From NCBI GenBank assembly GCA_017860295.1, contig JAFNAS010000015.1:1-64000 (forward strand): DNA of 64,000 bases, written 5' to 3'. The notes beneath the pieces are model-generated. The model ran no database searches. It saw only the letters and a list, made by a program, of their open reading frames with translations, and was not told the origin of the DNA. Positions 16,871-25,568 of the stretch are shown here, piece after piece. A program made the position numbers and the translations under genes. Position 1 is the stretch's first letter. Each line of letters begins with the position of its first letter. Origin of the DNA: Bacteroidota bacterium. GTDB lineage: Bacteria > Bacteroidota > Bacteroidia > Bacteroidales > Paludibacteraceae.

Positions 16871-19351
16871 TTATCCAAACAGACTGCCTATTTGGTATGT
16901 CAAGCAAGCAAGCAACCAGGCAAGTGCCGTGGTGTAGACAATGGTAAATGCCGCCCACTTCCAGCCGGCCTCTTTCTTAATAGCCGCCACAGCTGCCACA
17001 CACGGGAAATAGATAAGAATGAACAACATGAAACCGAAAGCTACCAACGGGGTAAACACCTTTTGCCCTATTTTAGGACCGGAAGTATGACGTTGTTCAA
17101 TCAATTTATCTTTTAGCGTTCCCGATTCATCGTCGGCCTGATAGAGCACTCCCATCGAGCTGACAACAACCTCTTTGGCTGCCAGTCCGGTAAGCAGACT
17201 TACGCCCATCTTCCAGTCATAACCCAACGGAGAGATTACCGGTTCGATAGCATGACCCAACTGTCCGATATACGATTTCTCCTGCTTCTCAGATTGCTGT
17301 TCCAGTTTTATGTTATTCAATCTCTCTTCTTTCTGAGCGGCAGTCAGTCCGGAATTCGCTTCAATCGTCTGTCGTTTGGCATCGTAATTGGTACTGTAAT
17401 GCACATCGCGCGGAAAATAGCCCAATGCCCAGATGATGACGGAGGCCAGTAAAATCACATTCGACATTTTCTTCAGATATTGACGCGCTTTGAACCACAT
17501 GTGTATCGAGGTATTCTTCATTGTCGGAGTACGGTAAGGCGGCAACTCCATCACAAAAGGCACCTCCTGTTTGTTGAACAGAAAACGTTTGAGAACTAGC
17601 GCCATCAATATTGCCAACACAATGCCAATGATATAGATGGCAAACAACATCAAAGCCTTGTTGCCCGGAAAGAAAGCGGAAATAAGCAACAGATACACCG
17701 GAAGGCGGGCACTGCACGACATAAACGGAATAATCAGCATCGTGAGGACGCGATCTTTTTTGTTGTCGAGCGTACGGGTGGCCATAATAGCCGGCACGTT
17801 ACACCCGAAGCCCATCAACAAAGGAATGAAGGATTTGCCGTGAAGCCCGATTTTATGCATCAGCTTGTCCATAATAAACGAAGCCCGCGCCATATAGCCC
17901 GTATCTTCCATCATCGAGATAAAGAAGAAAAGAATCAGAATATTCGGCAGAAATACGATAACGCTACCCACTCCACCGATAATACCGTTGACTATCAGGT
18001 CGCGCAACGGACCCTCGGTCATTGCGCTTTGTGCCGTATCGCTCAACCACGACACCCCCGCTTCTATCCACTCCATGGGATACCCGCCCAGCGTAAACGT
18101 GGCCTGAAACATCAGCCACATAAAGAAAAAGAAGATGGGAAATCCCCAGAACTTATGGGTCAACAGATCGTCCAGCTCGCGTTTCTTCTTGCGCCGGTCT
18201 TTGCGTTTCACCTCCTGAAAAGTCTCTTTCAAAGCGCCATCGATAAAACCGTATTTTGCATCGGTAATAATTGTTTCCGACGATTCGCCGTACTCCTTTT
18301 CAAGCAACTGGATGGCATCTTCAGCTTTACGCTTAATTTCAGTATAGTTTGCACAACTCTCCAATTGCGACAACATCGTTTTGTCGGTTTCAAGCAGTTT
18401 GATAGCCACATAGCGCGACGAAAGCTTATCCGTCACTTCGGGCGATTTCCACACTTCGTCCTGAATACCGCGAATCGCCTTTTCGATCTCTTCGCCGTAA
18501 TTGATATGAATATGCCTCACGTCCGGTTCCCGGTCTTCGTACACCTCTATCAGCGTATCGAACAGATCGTCTACGCCCGTTCCCTTCGAAGCCACGGTGG
18601 GCACAATAGGAATACCGATCATCCGACCCAGCGCTTTATAATCGAAAGCAACCCCTTTTTTCTCCAGTTCATCGTACATATTGAGTGCAATCACCACCTT
18701 CACGTTCATATCGATCAGCTGGGTGGTGAGAAACAGGTTCCGTTCCAGATTGGATGCATCCACCACATTGACAACGATATCGGGCATCTGCTCGGTAATG
18801 TGACGCCTCACGTAAAGTTCTTCGGGAGAATATTCGGTAATTGAATAGGTGCCGGGCAGATCCACAATCCGGAAAGTGTACGGATCACGTTTCATCGTTG
18901 CCTCTTTGGCATCTACCGTCACGCCGCTGTAGTTCCCCACCCGCTCGTGTGATCCCGAAGCATGATTGAACAAAGTCGTCTTACCGCAATTGGGATTGCC
19001 GACTAACGCTACATTGATCGTGGTACTCTTCTCACGTGCCGAACGAATGATCTCTTCGCTGTCGATCGTTCCCGAGAAACCGGCACCAACCGGTTCGTTT
19101 TCATCTTCAGCCGCCACAATCTCTACCAAACGGGCTTCGCTTCGCCGCAGCGAGACTTTATACCCCATAATTTCGTATTCGACAGGATCTTGCAGCGGTG
19201 CGTTTTTAATAACAGTTACCTCTTTTCCTTTCACAAATCCCATTTCGGTAATGCGTTTGCGAAAGGCCCCGTGCCCAAGCACCTTTGTAATAATACCCTG
19301 CTCGCCCGTCTTGAGATCGGCTAAAGAAGTAGTTTTAATTGTTTTTGTCAT
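16871..19351 (-). CDS. feoB: FeoA-FeoB fusion, ferrous iron transporter
   Basis: 826 residues. Residues ~5-80 are an SH3-like FeoA domain (LADLKTGEQGIITKVLG...RRSEARLVEIV). The G domain follows: G1 GNPNCGKT (118-125), G2 VGNYSGVTV (138-146), G3 DLPGTYS (164-170), G4 NMYD (224-227). The membrane part has the Gate motifs, including GFGCNVPAIMATRTL and SCSARLPVYLLL. FeoB brings Fe2+ across the inner membrane under GTP control; in many Bacteroidota FeoA is fused to it as here. It heads an operon with a CDF-like gene and a Cys-rich peptide. An OprB-like porin gene lies 43 bp upstream on the same strand. Confidence 0.95.
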   Translation of the reverse strand: MTKTIKTTSLADLKTGEQGIITKVLGHGAFRKRITEMGFVKGKEVTVIKNAPLQDPVEYEIMGYKVSLRRSEARLVEIVAAEDENEPVGAGFSGTIDSEEIIRSAREKSTTINVALVGNPNCGKTTLFNHASGSHERVGNYSGVTVDAKEATMKRDPYTFRIVDLPGTYSITEYSPEELYVRRHITEQMPDIVVNVVDASNLERNLFLTTQLIDMNVKVVIALNMYDELEKKGVAFDYKALGRMIGIPIVPTVASKGTGVDDLFDTLIEVYEDREPDVRHIHINYGEEIEKAIRGIQDEVWKSPEVTDKLSSRYVAIKLLETDKTMLSQLESCANYTEIKRKAEDAIQLLEKEYGESSETIITDAKYGFIDGALKETFQEVKRKDRRKKKRELDDLLTHKFWGFPIFFFFMWLMFQATFTLGGYPMEWIEAGVSWLSDTAQSAMTEGPLRDLIVNGIIGGVGSVIVFLPNILILFFFISMMEDTGYMARASFIMDKLMHKIGLHGKSFIPLLMGFGCNVPAIMATRTLDNKKDRVLTMLIIPFMSCSARLPVYLLLISAFFPGNKALMLFAIYIIGIVLAILMALVLKRFLFNKQEVPFVMELPPYRTPTMKNTSIHMWFKARQYLKKMSNVILLASVIIWALGYFPRDVHYSTNYDAKRQTIEANSGLTAAQKEERLNNIKLEQQSEKQEKSYIGQLGHAIEPVISPLGYDWKMGVSLLTGLAAKEVVVSSMGVLYQADDESGTLKDKLIEQRHTSGPKIGQKVFTPLVAFGFMLFILIYFPCVAAVAAIKKEAGWKWAAFTIVYTTALAWLLACLTYQIGSLFG

Positions 19352-19394
19352 TATATTGTGTTCTTTTTTATCAATAAAAAGGTCCGCCGGTTTG

Positions 19395-20528
19395 TCAGAA
19401 TTCGATCCCGACTCTCACTATACCCACCAGGGCATTGGGCAATTTCATATCTGTACCGGCAGGATTGACTACATACTGAAGATCCGGCTTCAGATACAGA
19501 TTTTTTGTCAGTTGCGCTTTATATAGTGCTTCTATCGACAGCTCACCACCGATACCGTTGTTATCGTGCATACCGGCATAAGCAAAAGCGATGCCACACT
19601 CATCGTCGGGGCGATTTGCAAACGGAGCTTGCCAGTTTACGCCCAAACTGCCATAATAATTATTGCAATTTTTTCGTGGCGTAAGTCCTAACTGTGAAAA
19701 CAACCCGACGCCTCCCTTTTCTGTTTTGATGATCTGCTGATCGGCAATCACATAAAGGCCCTGATTATGCATCTTGGTGGGTATACTGTCATTGTGTCTG
19801 TGGGTATAGATTCCCAGTTTATACTTTCCTTCGAGGCCACGAATCAGGCTGGCAGCCAGTTGCCATTCGGATATGGCCAGATAACCGTCGTTTTTGCTTA
19901 GTTTCCAGTGGACGTTGTACGGATTGGACTGGTAGTCGTCGGGAGTACCGTCAAAAAGAGCCATTTCCCAGGAGAAAGTTGAAGAGACATTCCATTGCAA
20001 AGATACGCCTAATGCTGTAAGAGGAAAAATCGGGGAAGAAATATTGTCGGCAATACTCGATTGAATACCGAACGAACTGTTAGTGAACAAGCCTCCGTAT
20101 GAAGTAGTGGCAAAATCGACATTCAAATCCTGCAGACCGGCAGTCAAAACGACCCGACCGATTTGTTGCTTGTACCAAAGTTCATACATAAAAGTGAGAT
20201 CTCCGGCTTCGATGTTTGACACGCCCTGAAAATCGCCCACCAGACTGGCCGAAGGTTGTCCCCCATGGGTATTTGCCGCATTGATAAAAAACAAACCGCC
20301 TTTCCACCAATTGGCTATTTCGGTATCGAATCCGATTTTCAAATTAGCAAGACCAGAATAGGTAGAACCCGTTTTAATTCCTCCATGCAAATTTGTCACC
20401 CAATCGCCAAGGTAGGAAGCATTGAAAGAGAAAGAAGAATCAGTTTGAGCAACTGCACGATTAGAATATTCGGATGTTACAAAGAATAACAAAACAGTAG
20501 AATAACGAATAAGTTTAGTCGTTGTCAT
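19395..20528 (-). CDS. OprB-like carbohydrate-selective porin family protein
   Basis: 377 residues from the ATG at 20528. A longer in-frame start exists but the signal peptide begins here (LIRYSTVLLFFVTSEYSNRAVAQ). The mature part is an outer-membrane beta-barrel with features of the OprB family: an N-terminal ASYLGDWVTNLHGGIKTGS, GGLFFINAANTHGGQPSASLVGDFQGVSNIEAG, YELWYKQQIGRVVLTAGLQDLN, and a C-terminal strand VGIVRVGIEF ending in Phe. Family members are named for sugar uptake, but here the gene sits immediately before feoAB, so the real solute may be different. Substrate unknown. Confidence 0.82.
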   Translation of the reverse strand: MTTTKLIRYSTVLLFFVTSEYSNRAVAQTDSSFSFNASYLGDWVTNLHGGIKTGSTYSGLANLKIGFDTEIANWWKGGLFFINAANTHGGQPSASLVGDFQGVSNIEAGDLTFMYELWYKQQIGRVVLTAGLQDLNVDFATTSYGGLFTNSSFGIQSSIADNISSPIFPLTALGVSLQWNVSSTFSWEMALFDGTPDDYQSNPYNVHWKLSKNDGYLAISEWQLAASLIRGLEGKYKLGIYTHRHNDSIPTKMHNQGLYVIADQQIIKTEKGGVGLFSQLGLTPRKNCNNYYGSLGVNWQAPFANRPDDECGIAFAYAGMHDNNGIGGELSIEALYKAQLTKNLYLKPDLQYVVNPAGTDMKLPNALVGIVRVGIEF

Positions 20529-20639
20529 TTTGAGCGTTTTTTTACACTGCAAAAATACAACATCCACAAGCGCGACACCATCCCCATAAATAAGGATAAT
20601 AGCAGCTCCTGCCTACCCTATTCTAATGATAGGCATCTT

Positions 20640-21254
20640 CTATTCTATATCCTCGTAAGTAATGAGGCTATTCAGCAAAGCGTACACCGTCAATCCAGAT
20701 ACCGATTTAATACCGGTTTTCCGAACGATGTTTTTTCGGTGAGTAATTACCGTATGTATCGATATAAAGTGCTTTTCGGCAATCTCTTTATTGGTCATTC
20801 CTTTTACAACGCACTCCAGTATTTCATTTTCGCGTTCGCTCAGTTCTTCATTCTCGCTTTTACTTTTATCCGATACCGGCAATGATTTTTTGATACCATT
20901 CAGTTTATTGACCATCTGCGTTTGATCGTCGTTCACGGTAAGTATTGCATCAAACTGCGAAAGGATCCACTCATCGACAAAAGTATATACCAAAGCCACC
21001 AACGCAATCTCTGCCGGGATATTAAAAAAAGAGCGTATCGATGTCCGATGCTGAAAACTCATTATCAGCGGATTGAAAACGATAATATCGGGTCGGCTAC
21101 TTAAAAGCTGCTCCGAAAGACGACTCGCGTTTTGCGCAGAAGCTATCAATTGATAACCGATTACATCCTCAATAACAGAGGCAAATCCCTTTCCGACCAT
21201 CAACGAAGGTTCTATAAGCAATATCCGCTTCTTACTTTTACCATCAACTTGCAT
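20640..21254 (-). CDS. LuxR-type regulator with a degenerate receiver domain
   Basis: 204 residues from the ATG at 21254. The N-terminal ~120 residues look like a response-regulator receiver (RILLIEPSLMVGKGF..), but the phospho-acceptor strand reads RPDIIVFNPLIM, with Asn where Asp is expected, and the N-terminal acidic pair is reduced. The C-terminal ~65 residues are a clear LuxR/GerE helix-turn-helix (LSERENEILECVVKGMTNKEIAEKHFISIHTVITHRKNI). It therefore probably works without phosphorylation. It starts 11 bp after the hemerythrin/RIC-type gene, which links it to nitrosative or iron stress. Confidence 0.82.
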   Translation of the reverse strand: MQVDGKSKKRILLIEPSLMVGKGFASVIEDVIGYQLIASAQNASRLSEQLLSSRPDIIVFNPLIMSFQHRTSIRSFFNIPAEIALVALVYTFVDEWILSQFDAILTVNDDQTQMVNKLNGIKKSLPVSDKSKSENEELSERENEILECVVKGMTNKEIAEKHFISIHTVITHRKNIVRKTGIKSVSGLTVYALLNSLITYEDIE

Positions 21255-21265
21255 ATACAAATCGT

Positions 21266-21991
21266 TTAGCTTTGTAAAATAGATTTTTCCAAACGCAAAA
21301 CGGATGGTACCAGTAGCTTTTCTTCAATCAACGTATGCCGGTTCAAATCGTCTTCAAAGTTAAAAAGCTGTACAAGCAGATCATCCCGGAGATAATCCGT
21401 GTTGTCATACGGGATATATTTGATAATGATATTTTTCAGATCGGTCAGTTTGATTTCGATATTCGCATGGCGGTCTTTGTATTGACGAATAGTAAAGCGG
21501 CTTTTCTTCGGTTCCCCGAGTAATTGCATCACATACGGAAACACGATTTGATCTTCATGTGCCAGATGACTTTCCACTTCCTGCCGATACTCGTTAAAAA
21601 AACGATTAAGCGCTTTGCCATGTGTTTCGCTGCAAGCAGCCACCAGACGATCGAGCAAAATCTGAATATTAGGTAATGCTACTTGTATATAGTTCCGATG
21701 CGATTGCTGTAGATAAAGCACAACCTGTTCGACCGGACACTGATCGATTTGCTCCTCTGTCGGATCCACATTACTATCTAACAAGACATTACATATAAGG
21801 AGTAACAACGTTACATTTACGGAATAACGTTTACAAACCTCTTCTACGGTTTTCTCTCCAAACCCGAGAGGAATTCCCAGTCGACTCAGTACAACCAGAT
21901 TCTTATAGTTTGCATGAATCAGATCGGCCATCTTCATTTGAGGAGAAAATGCCGGATAATGCTTTAATGAATATGTTGCTGATTTAGCCAT
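21266..21991 (-). CDS. Hemerythrin-domain protein, RIC/YtfE-like iron-sulfur repair type
   Basis: 241 residues. The N-terminal ~70 residues resemble the ScdA_N segment of RIC proteins (MADLIHANYKNLVVLSRLGIPLGFG). The four-helix hemerythrin part carries metal-ligand candidates in SHRNYIQ, ESHLAHEDQIVFPYV, DRHANIEI and LNRHTLIEEKLLVPSV. RIC proteins hold a di-iron site and help repair iron-sulfur clusters after nitric oxide or oxidative damage. It lies between ispF (IspF being upstream of an iron-sulfur enzyme step) and a LuxR-type regulator, with gaps of 3 and 11 bp. Identification rests on motif layout, so the precise subfamily is less certain than the fold. Confidence 0.8.
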   Translation of the reverse strand: MAKSATYSLKHYPAFSPQMKMADLIHANYKNLVVLSRLGIPLGFGEKTVEEVCKRYSVNVTLLLLICNVLLDSNVDPTEEQIDQCPVEQVVLYLQQSHRNYIQVALPNIQILLDRLVAACSETHGKALNRFFNEYRQEVESHLAHEDQIVFPYVMQLLGEPKKSRFTIRQYKDRHANIEIKLTDLKNIIIKYIPYDNTDYLRDDLLVQLFNFEDDLNRHTLIEEKLLVPSVLRLEKSILQS

Positions 21992-21994
21992 AGT

Positions 21995-22474
21995 CTAATG
22001 TTTAATAATCAACGCTACCGCATAAGCCGACATTCCTTCTTCCCGACCGACAAAACCCAACTTTTCGGTTGTCGTTGCTTTAATCGAAATATCGTCACTG
22101 TCGATATTCAGACATTGAGCCAAAACTTGTTTCATCTCGGGTATCCGGTCTTTCAGTTTCGGACGTTGCGCACACACGGTAGCATCTATATTACTGATTT
22201 CGAATCCTTTTTCTTTTATAATTTCTTCAGTTTTCGACAATAGAATTTTACTGTCTATATTTTTGTATTCGCCCGCGTTATCCGGGAAGTGATACCCGAT
22301 ATCGCGCGAATCGGCAGCGCCTAGCAAAGCATCGCAAATAGCATGAATCAACACATCGGCATCCGAATGCCCTAGCAACCCTTTTTCGTGATCAATCCGA
22401 ATACCACCCAACCACAGTTCGCGATCTTGCACCAAGCGGTGAACGTCATAACCCATTCCGACTCTTAGTTTCAT
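21995..22474 (-). CDS. ispF: 2-C-methyl-D-erythritol 2,4-cyclodiphosphate synthase
   Basis: 159 residues, standard length. GMGYDVHRL gives the Asp10 and His12 metal ligands, LGHSDADVLIHAICDALLGAA is the family signature, and FPDNAGEYKNIDSKILL and TTTEKLGFVGREEG complete the active site. It catalyses the ring-forming step of the non-mevalonate isoprenoid pathway. It is the first gene of a tight ispF-RIC-luxR group downstream of a clear porV terminator. Confidence 0.97.
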   Translation of the reverse strand: MKLRVGMGYDVHRLVQDRELWLGGIRIDHEKGLLGHSDADVLIHAICDALLGAADSRDIGYHFPDNAGEYKNIDSKILLSKTEEIIKEKGFEISNIDATVCAQRPKLKDRIPEMKQVLAQCLNIDSDDISIKATTTEKLGFVGREEGMSAYAVALIIKH

Positions 22475-22557
22475 ATTGCTCTACAAATTTATATAATACA
22501 AAAACGAGTGACAAAAATACGACATAATTCTGCACTCTCCGAAGTTTTAACAAAAAA

Positions 22558-22584
22558 CCCCACATTTCAAGCAGAAATGCGGGG
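22558..22584 (-). terminator. Rho-independent terminator of porV
   Basis: Minus-strand hairpin: an 11-bp stem CCCCGCATTTC / GAAATGTGGGG with one G-U pair, a 5-base loop, followed by TTTTTTG. It lies 30 bp after the porV stop codon and separates porV from ispF. Confidence 0.8.
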
Positions 22585-22613
22585 ATATTATGATTATTCG
22601 TAGTAATAAGATT

Positions 22614-23738
22614 TTACTCGACTATTTTTTTTAACCCATCCAAATCAAATCCCAACGTAAATCGCAACGTTTGATCCAACGGGTTAGTTTGCGAAGTGGC
22701 AACTACATAAGCAGCATCCAGCTTAAATACATTCATTTTGAAGCCGGCTCCAAATGTGAAATATTTACGATTTCCACTCAATTCCGATTCGTAAAAATAT
22801 CCGGCACGAACGGCAAACTGTTTGTTATAAACATATTCGGCACCAACCGACAGTTGAATTCGTTTCAGAAAATCTTTGTCACCAAACGATTTGAATAACC
22901 CCGAAAGCATTGATATGTCCGAATATTGCTGATGTCCGTCTACTGTTGTTGCGGTATCGGCAGGAATCAACAACTTACTGATATCCATATTGATCGAAAT
23001 CGTATTATACTGGTCGATAGGATGCTCATAAGAAGTTCCGACGCGAAAATTTGTGGGTAAAAATTGTTTGGTAGTACCTTTGTCATACGACACTTTCGAT
23101 CCGATATTTGAAATGTTCATTCCTAACGAAAATTTACCATCCAACGTTCCTGCTAAAGCAATAGGTCGGGTATAAAATGCAGAAACATCGGCGGCAAAAG
23201 CATTTGCCGGCCACATATCGCTTATCATCCCACCACCCAGATCGGAATGGATATAGCGAAGAGTAACTCCGGCCGAAAAAGTTTCGGACAATTTACGGGT
23301 ATAAGCCACATCCAACGAAAATTCCGCAGGTTTGGTATCTCCCTGTAAGGTTCCGTTCACATCCCGCAACTCAACCTGCCCCAACGAAAAATAACGTAGA
23401 GACCCACTCACCGACTGCTTATCACCTATTTTATAATAACCTGCCACATAAGCCAGATTAATATCGCTTACCAGTTTCCGCAACCAAGGAGTATAGGAAA
23501 GAGAAACACCCGCCTGATCATCTATAAAAGCATATTTAGCCGGATTCCAATACTGAGAATTCACATCCGGCGTCGTAGCTGCACCAAGATCACCCATCGC
23601 ACCACCACGGGCATCGGGGGCTATCGATAAAGATGGTACACCTGTAATAAGAGGATTCAGTGTTTTATCGATCTGAGCAAACGCACTCATGCCTCCGAAA
23701 AGAAATAACAAAATGACAGCTGTCGTTTTTTTTACCAT
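22614..23738 (-). CDS. porV: Type IX secretion outer-membrane protein PorV (LptO)
   Basis: 374 residues. Residues 1-22 are a signal peptide. The mature protein is a FadL-like beta-barrel opening with PLITGVPSLSIAPDARGGAMGDLGAATTPDVNSQYWNPAKYAF, the hallmark of PorV. PorV shuttles substrates from the type IX translocon to the PorU sortase on the cell surface. porU, often next to porV, is not in this window. The protease at 30.2 kb is a likely substrate. A good -33/-7 promoter lies at 23818-23845. Confidence 0.93.
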   Translation of the reverse strand: MVKKTTAVILLFLFGGMSAFAQIDKTLNPLITGVPSLSIAPDARGGAMGDLGAATTPDVNSQYWNPAKYAFIDDQAGVSLSYTPWLRKLVSDINLAYVAGYYKIGDKQSVSGSLRYFSLGQVELRDVNGTLQGDTKPAEFSLDVAYTRKLSETFSAGVTLRYIHSDLGGGMISDMWPANAFAADVSAFYTRPIALAGTLDGKFSLGMNISNIGSKVSYDKGTTKQFLPTNFRVGTSYEHPIDQYNTISINMDISKLLIPADTATTVDGHQQYSDISMLSGLFKSFGDKDFLKRIQLSVGAEYVYNKQFAVRAGYFYESELSGNRKYFTFGAGFKMNVFKLDAAYVVATSQTNPLDQTLRFTLGFDLDGLKKIVE

Positions 23739-23817
23739 AACGAAGAATAAATATTAGGTCATTATCCTATTATACTGTTTTTAAACCATTTAAGAATAGA
23801 TGCCCGCTATTATTTTG

Positions 23818-23845
23818 CAAATATAATATGAAATCACATACCAAA
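23818..23845 (-). promoter_or_regulatory. Promoter of porV
   Basis: Minus strand TTTG, 16 bases, TATATTTG. Both elements match the Bacteroidota consensus. The start site would be near 23811, giving a leader of about 70 bases. The rest of the 436-bp gap to 24174 shows no credible gene. Confidence 0.55.
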
Positions 23846-24174
23846 CTAATAACGGCCTGATATTCGGTTTATTGTTTTACCTCAATATTTTTTTGTTAAA
23901 TGCCATTTTTTATTTAGGATCAACCATCATTACTTAAGTCACAGCCTGAGATAAATTGTTCCTAAAAAAACGAATGCTTAGCATTTTAAATCGCAAAGTT
24001 AACAAAATCTTCCCGACATTCACTTCTTGTAAAAAAGAAACTGAACAAATATGACAGACCAAGGTAAATATAATTCTCCGACAAGGTATAAATCACGGCA
24101 TCTGAAGCCTACAAAAACCTCAGCATCCGTTTGCACGATACCATTATAGCCACTTCAAAAAATACTGTAATTGC

Positions 24175-24789
24175 TTATTTGATCAAGAAATCGAACATTA
24201 ATTCGTCTTCCATATAACCCTGTAACCGGTCTCCAATCTTTACAGGCCCTACACCTACAGGAGTTCCGGTAAAAATCAGGTCTCCCATTTTCAACAAAAA
24301 ATATTGACTAAGGTATGAAATAATTTTATTCACCGAAAAAATCATATCCGATGTATTTCCCCGTTGCACGGTTTTACCGTTCAAATCGAGCCGGAAAGGG
24401 ATATTCTGAATATCCTCAAAACGATCGACCGAAATAAAATGGCTGACCGGAGCCGAATTATCGAACGATTTGCAGATCTCCCACGGACCACCCGACGCAC
24501 GTTGCTTACGCTGAAGATCGCGCGCCGTAAAATCGATTCCAAGCCCTATCTCGCTATAATAGCGGTGTGCAAATTGCTCTTCAATTCCTTTTCCAAGTTT
24601 ATCGATACGGATTACTATTTCAACTTCGTATTCAATCTGCTTCGAAAAATCGGGATAAAAGAAAGGCTTATTATCCTTTAGCAAAGCGGTCTCGGCTTTC
24701 ATAAAAAAAGTCGGTTCGTCCGGCAAATTATTGAAATCAAGTTCTTTGTTATGATCCGAATAATTCCAGCCTATCGCAAATATTTTCAC
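24175..24789 (-). CDS. Fumarylacetoacetate hydrolase (FAH) family protein
   Basis: 204 residues with GTG start. The FAH catalytic core is visible: IFAIGWNYSDHNKEL, FMKAETALLKD, the metal-binding EYEVEIVIRIDK (Glu-x-Glu), GIDFTARDLQRKQRASGGPWEICKSFD, and LKMGDLIFTGTPVGVGPV. Family members split or decarboxylate beta-keto acids using Mg2+ (acylpyruvase, oxaloacetate decarboxylase). The substrate cannot be fixed. It is 63 bp downstream of rex and may be co-transcribed. Confidence 0.88.
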   Translation of the reverse strand: MKIFAIGWNYSDHNKELDFNNLPDEPTFFMKAETALLKDNKPFFYPDFSKQIEYEVEIVIRIDKLGKGIEEQFAHRYYSEIGLGIDFTARDLQRKQRASGGPWEICKSFDNSAPVSHFISVDRFEDIQNIPFRLDLNGKTVQRGNTSDMIFSVNKIISYLSQYFLLKMGDLIFTGTPVGVGPVKIGDRLQGYMEDELMFDFLIK

Positions 24790-24852
24790 AATCGTACGGA
24801 TTTACAAATAAAGCCGTCACTCCAAAAATGACAGGTCTCTAAATTTAATCTA

Positions 24853-25488
24853 TTATTGGTTCATTTTCAGACGGTTGAACATTACCGCCAAGTGTGCATA
24901 AATCGATGTGTTTTGTACTACGATATCGTTCGGCACCCGAATCCGAATCGGAGTAAAGTTCCAGATGGCTTTGAAATCGGCCTGAATCATCATGTCAGCA
25001 ACCTCCTGAGCCTGATTGATCGGTACCGTCAGTATGCCGATATTTACTCCTGTTTGTTGTTTCAATTCATTCATCCGGTCGATGTGATGAATCGGAATAT
25101 GATTGATATTCGTTCCCGATAGTTCAAACTTTATATCGAATGCAGCAATGATTTCCAGTCCGAACTGACGCAATCCGTTATCCTGCAACAGAGAACCGCC
25201 AAGACGCCCGACGCCGAACAAAAATGCTTTGTGGGTTTCGGTAAAACCAAGAAACGTTTCAATCACCTCAATCAACGTAAAAGTGCTATATCCGACACGG
25301 GTTTTACCGGTAATATTGATATAAGACAAATCTTTTGCAACCATTGACGCCTCCACACCAATGTCTTTCGCTATCTGAGTAGATGAAATCGTGGTTTCGC
25401 CCCGTTCCAATGCCAATTTTGCATACGACAAATACCATGGTAAACGTCGCAACGCCGGTTCGGGCAAATGTAATTGCTTTATGTCCAT
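24853..25488 (-). CDS. rex: Redox-sensing transcriptional repressor Rex
   Basis: 211 residues. The N-terminal winged helix (PEPALRRLPWYLSYAKLALERG through TQIAKDIGVEASMVAKDLSYI) is followed by a Rossmann domain with the NAD(H) motif FGVGRLGGSL and the C-terminal swapped helix. Rex senses the NADH/NAD+ ratio and represses fermentation and respiration genes when NADH is low. It is located 80 bp after gcvP on the same strand. Confidence 0.95.
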   Translation of the reverse strand: MDIKQLHLPEPALRRLPWYLSYAKLALERGETTISSTQIAKDIGVEASMVAKDLSYINITGKTRVGYSTFTLIEVIETFLGFTETHKAFLFGVGRLGGSLLQDNGLRQFGLEIIAAFDIKFELSGTNINHIPIHHIDRMNELKQQTGVNIGILTVPINQAQEVADMMIQADFKAIWNFTPIRIRVPNDIVVQNTSIYAHLAVMFNRLKMNQ

Positions 25489-25568
25489 TTCAATAAGATG
25501 AATATTTGTATACGAAAATTCAATTACGTATCGCTAAAGTAACGTTTTTCAATGACACAACCAAATCA

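Noticed and set aside
24046-24144. A 32-residue + strand peptide upstream of the FAH gene
   Set aside because: No conserved motif, no ribosome-binding site, and no promoter. Likely chance.
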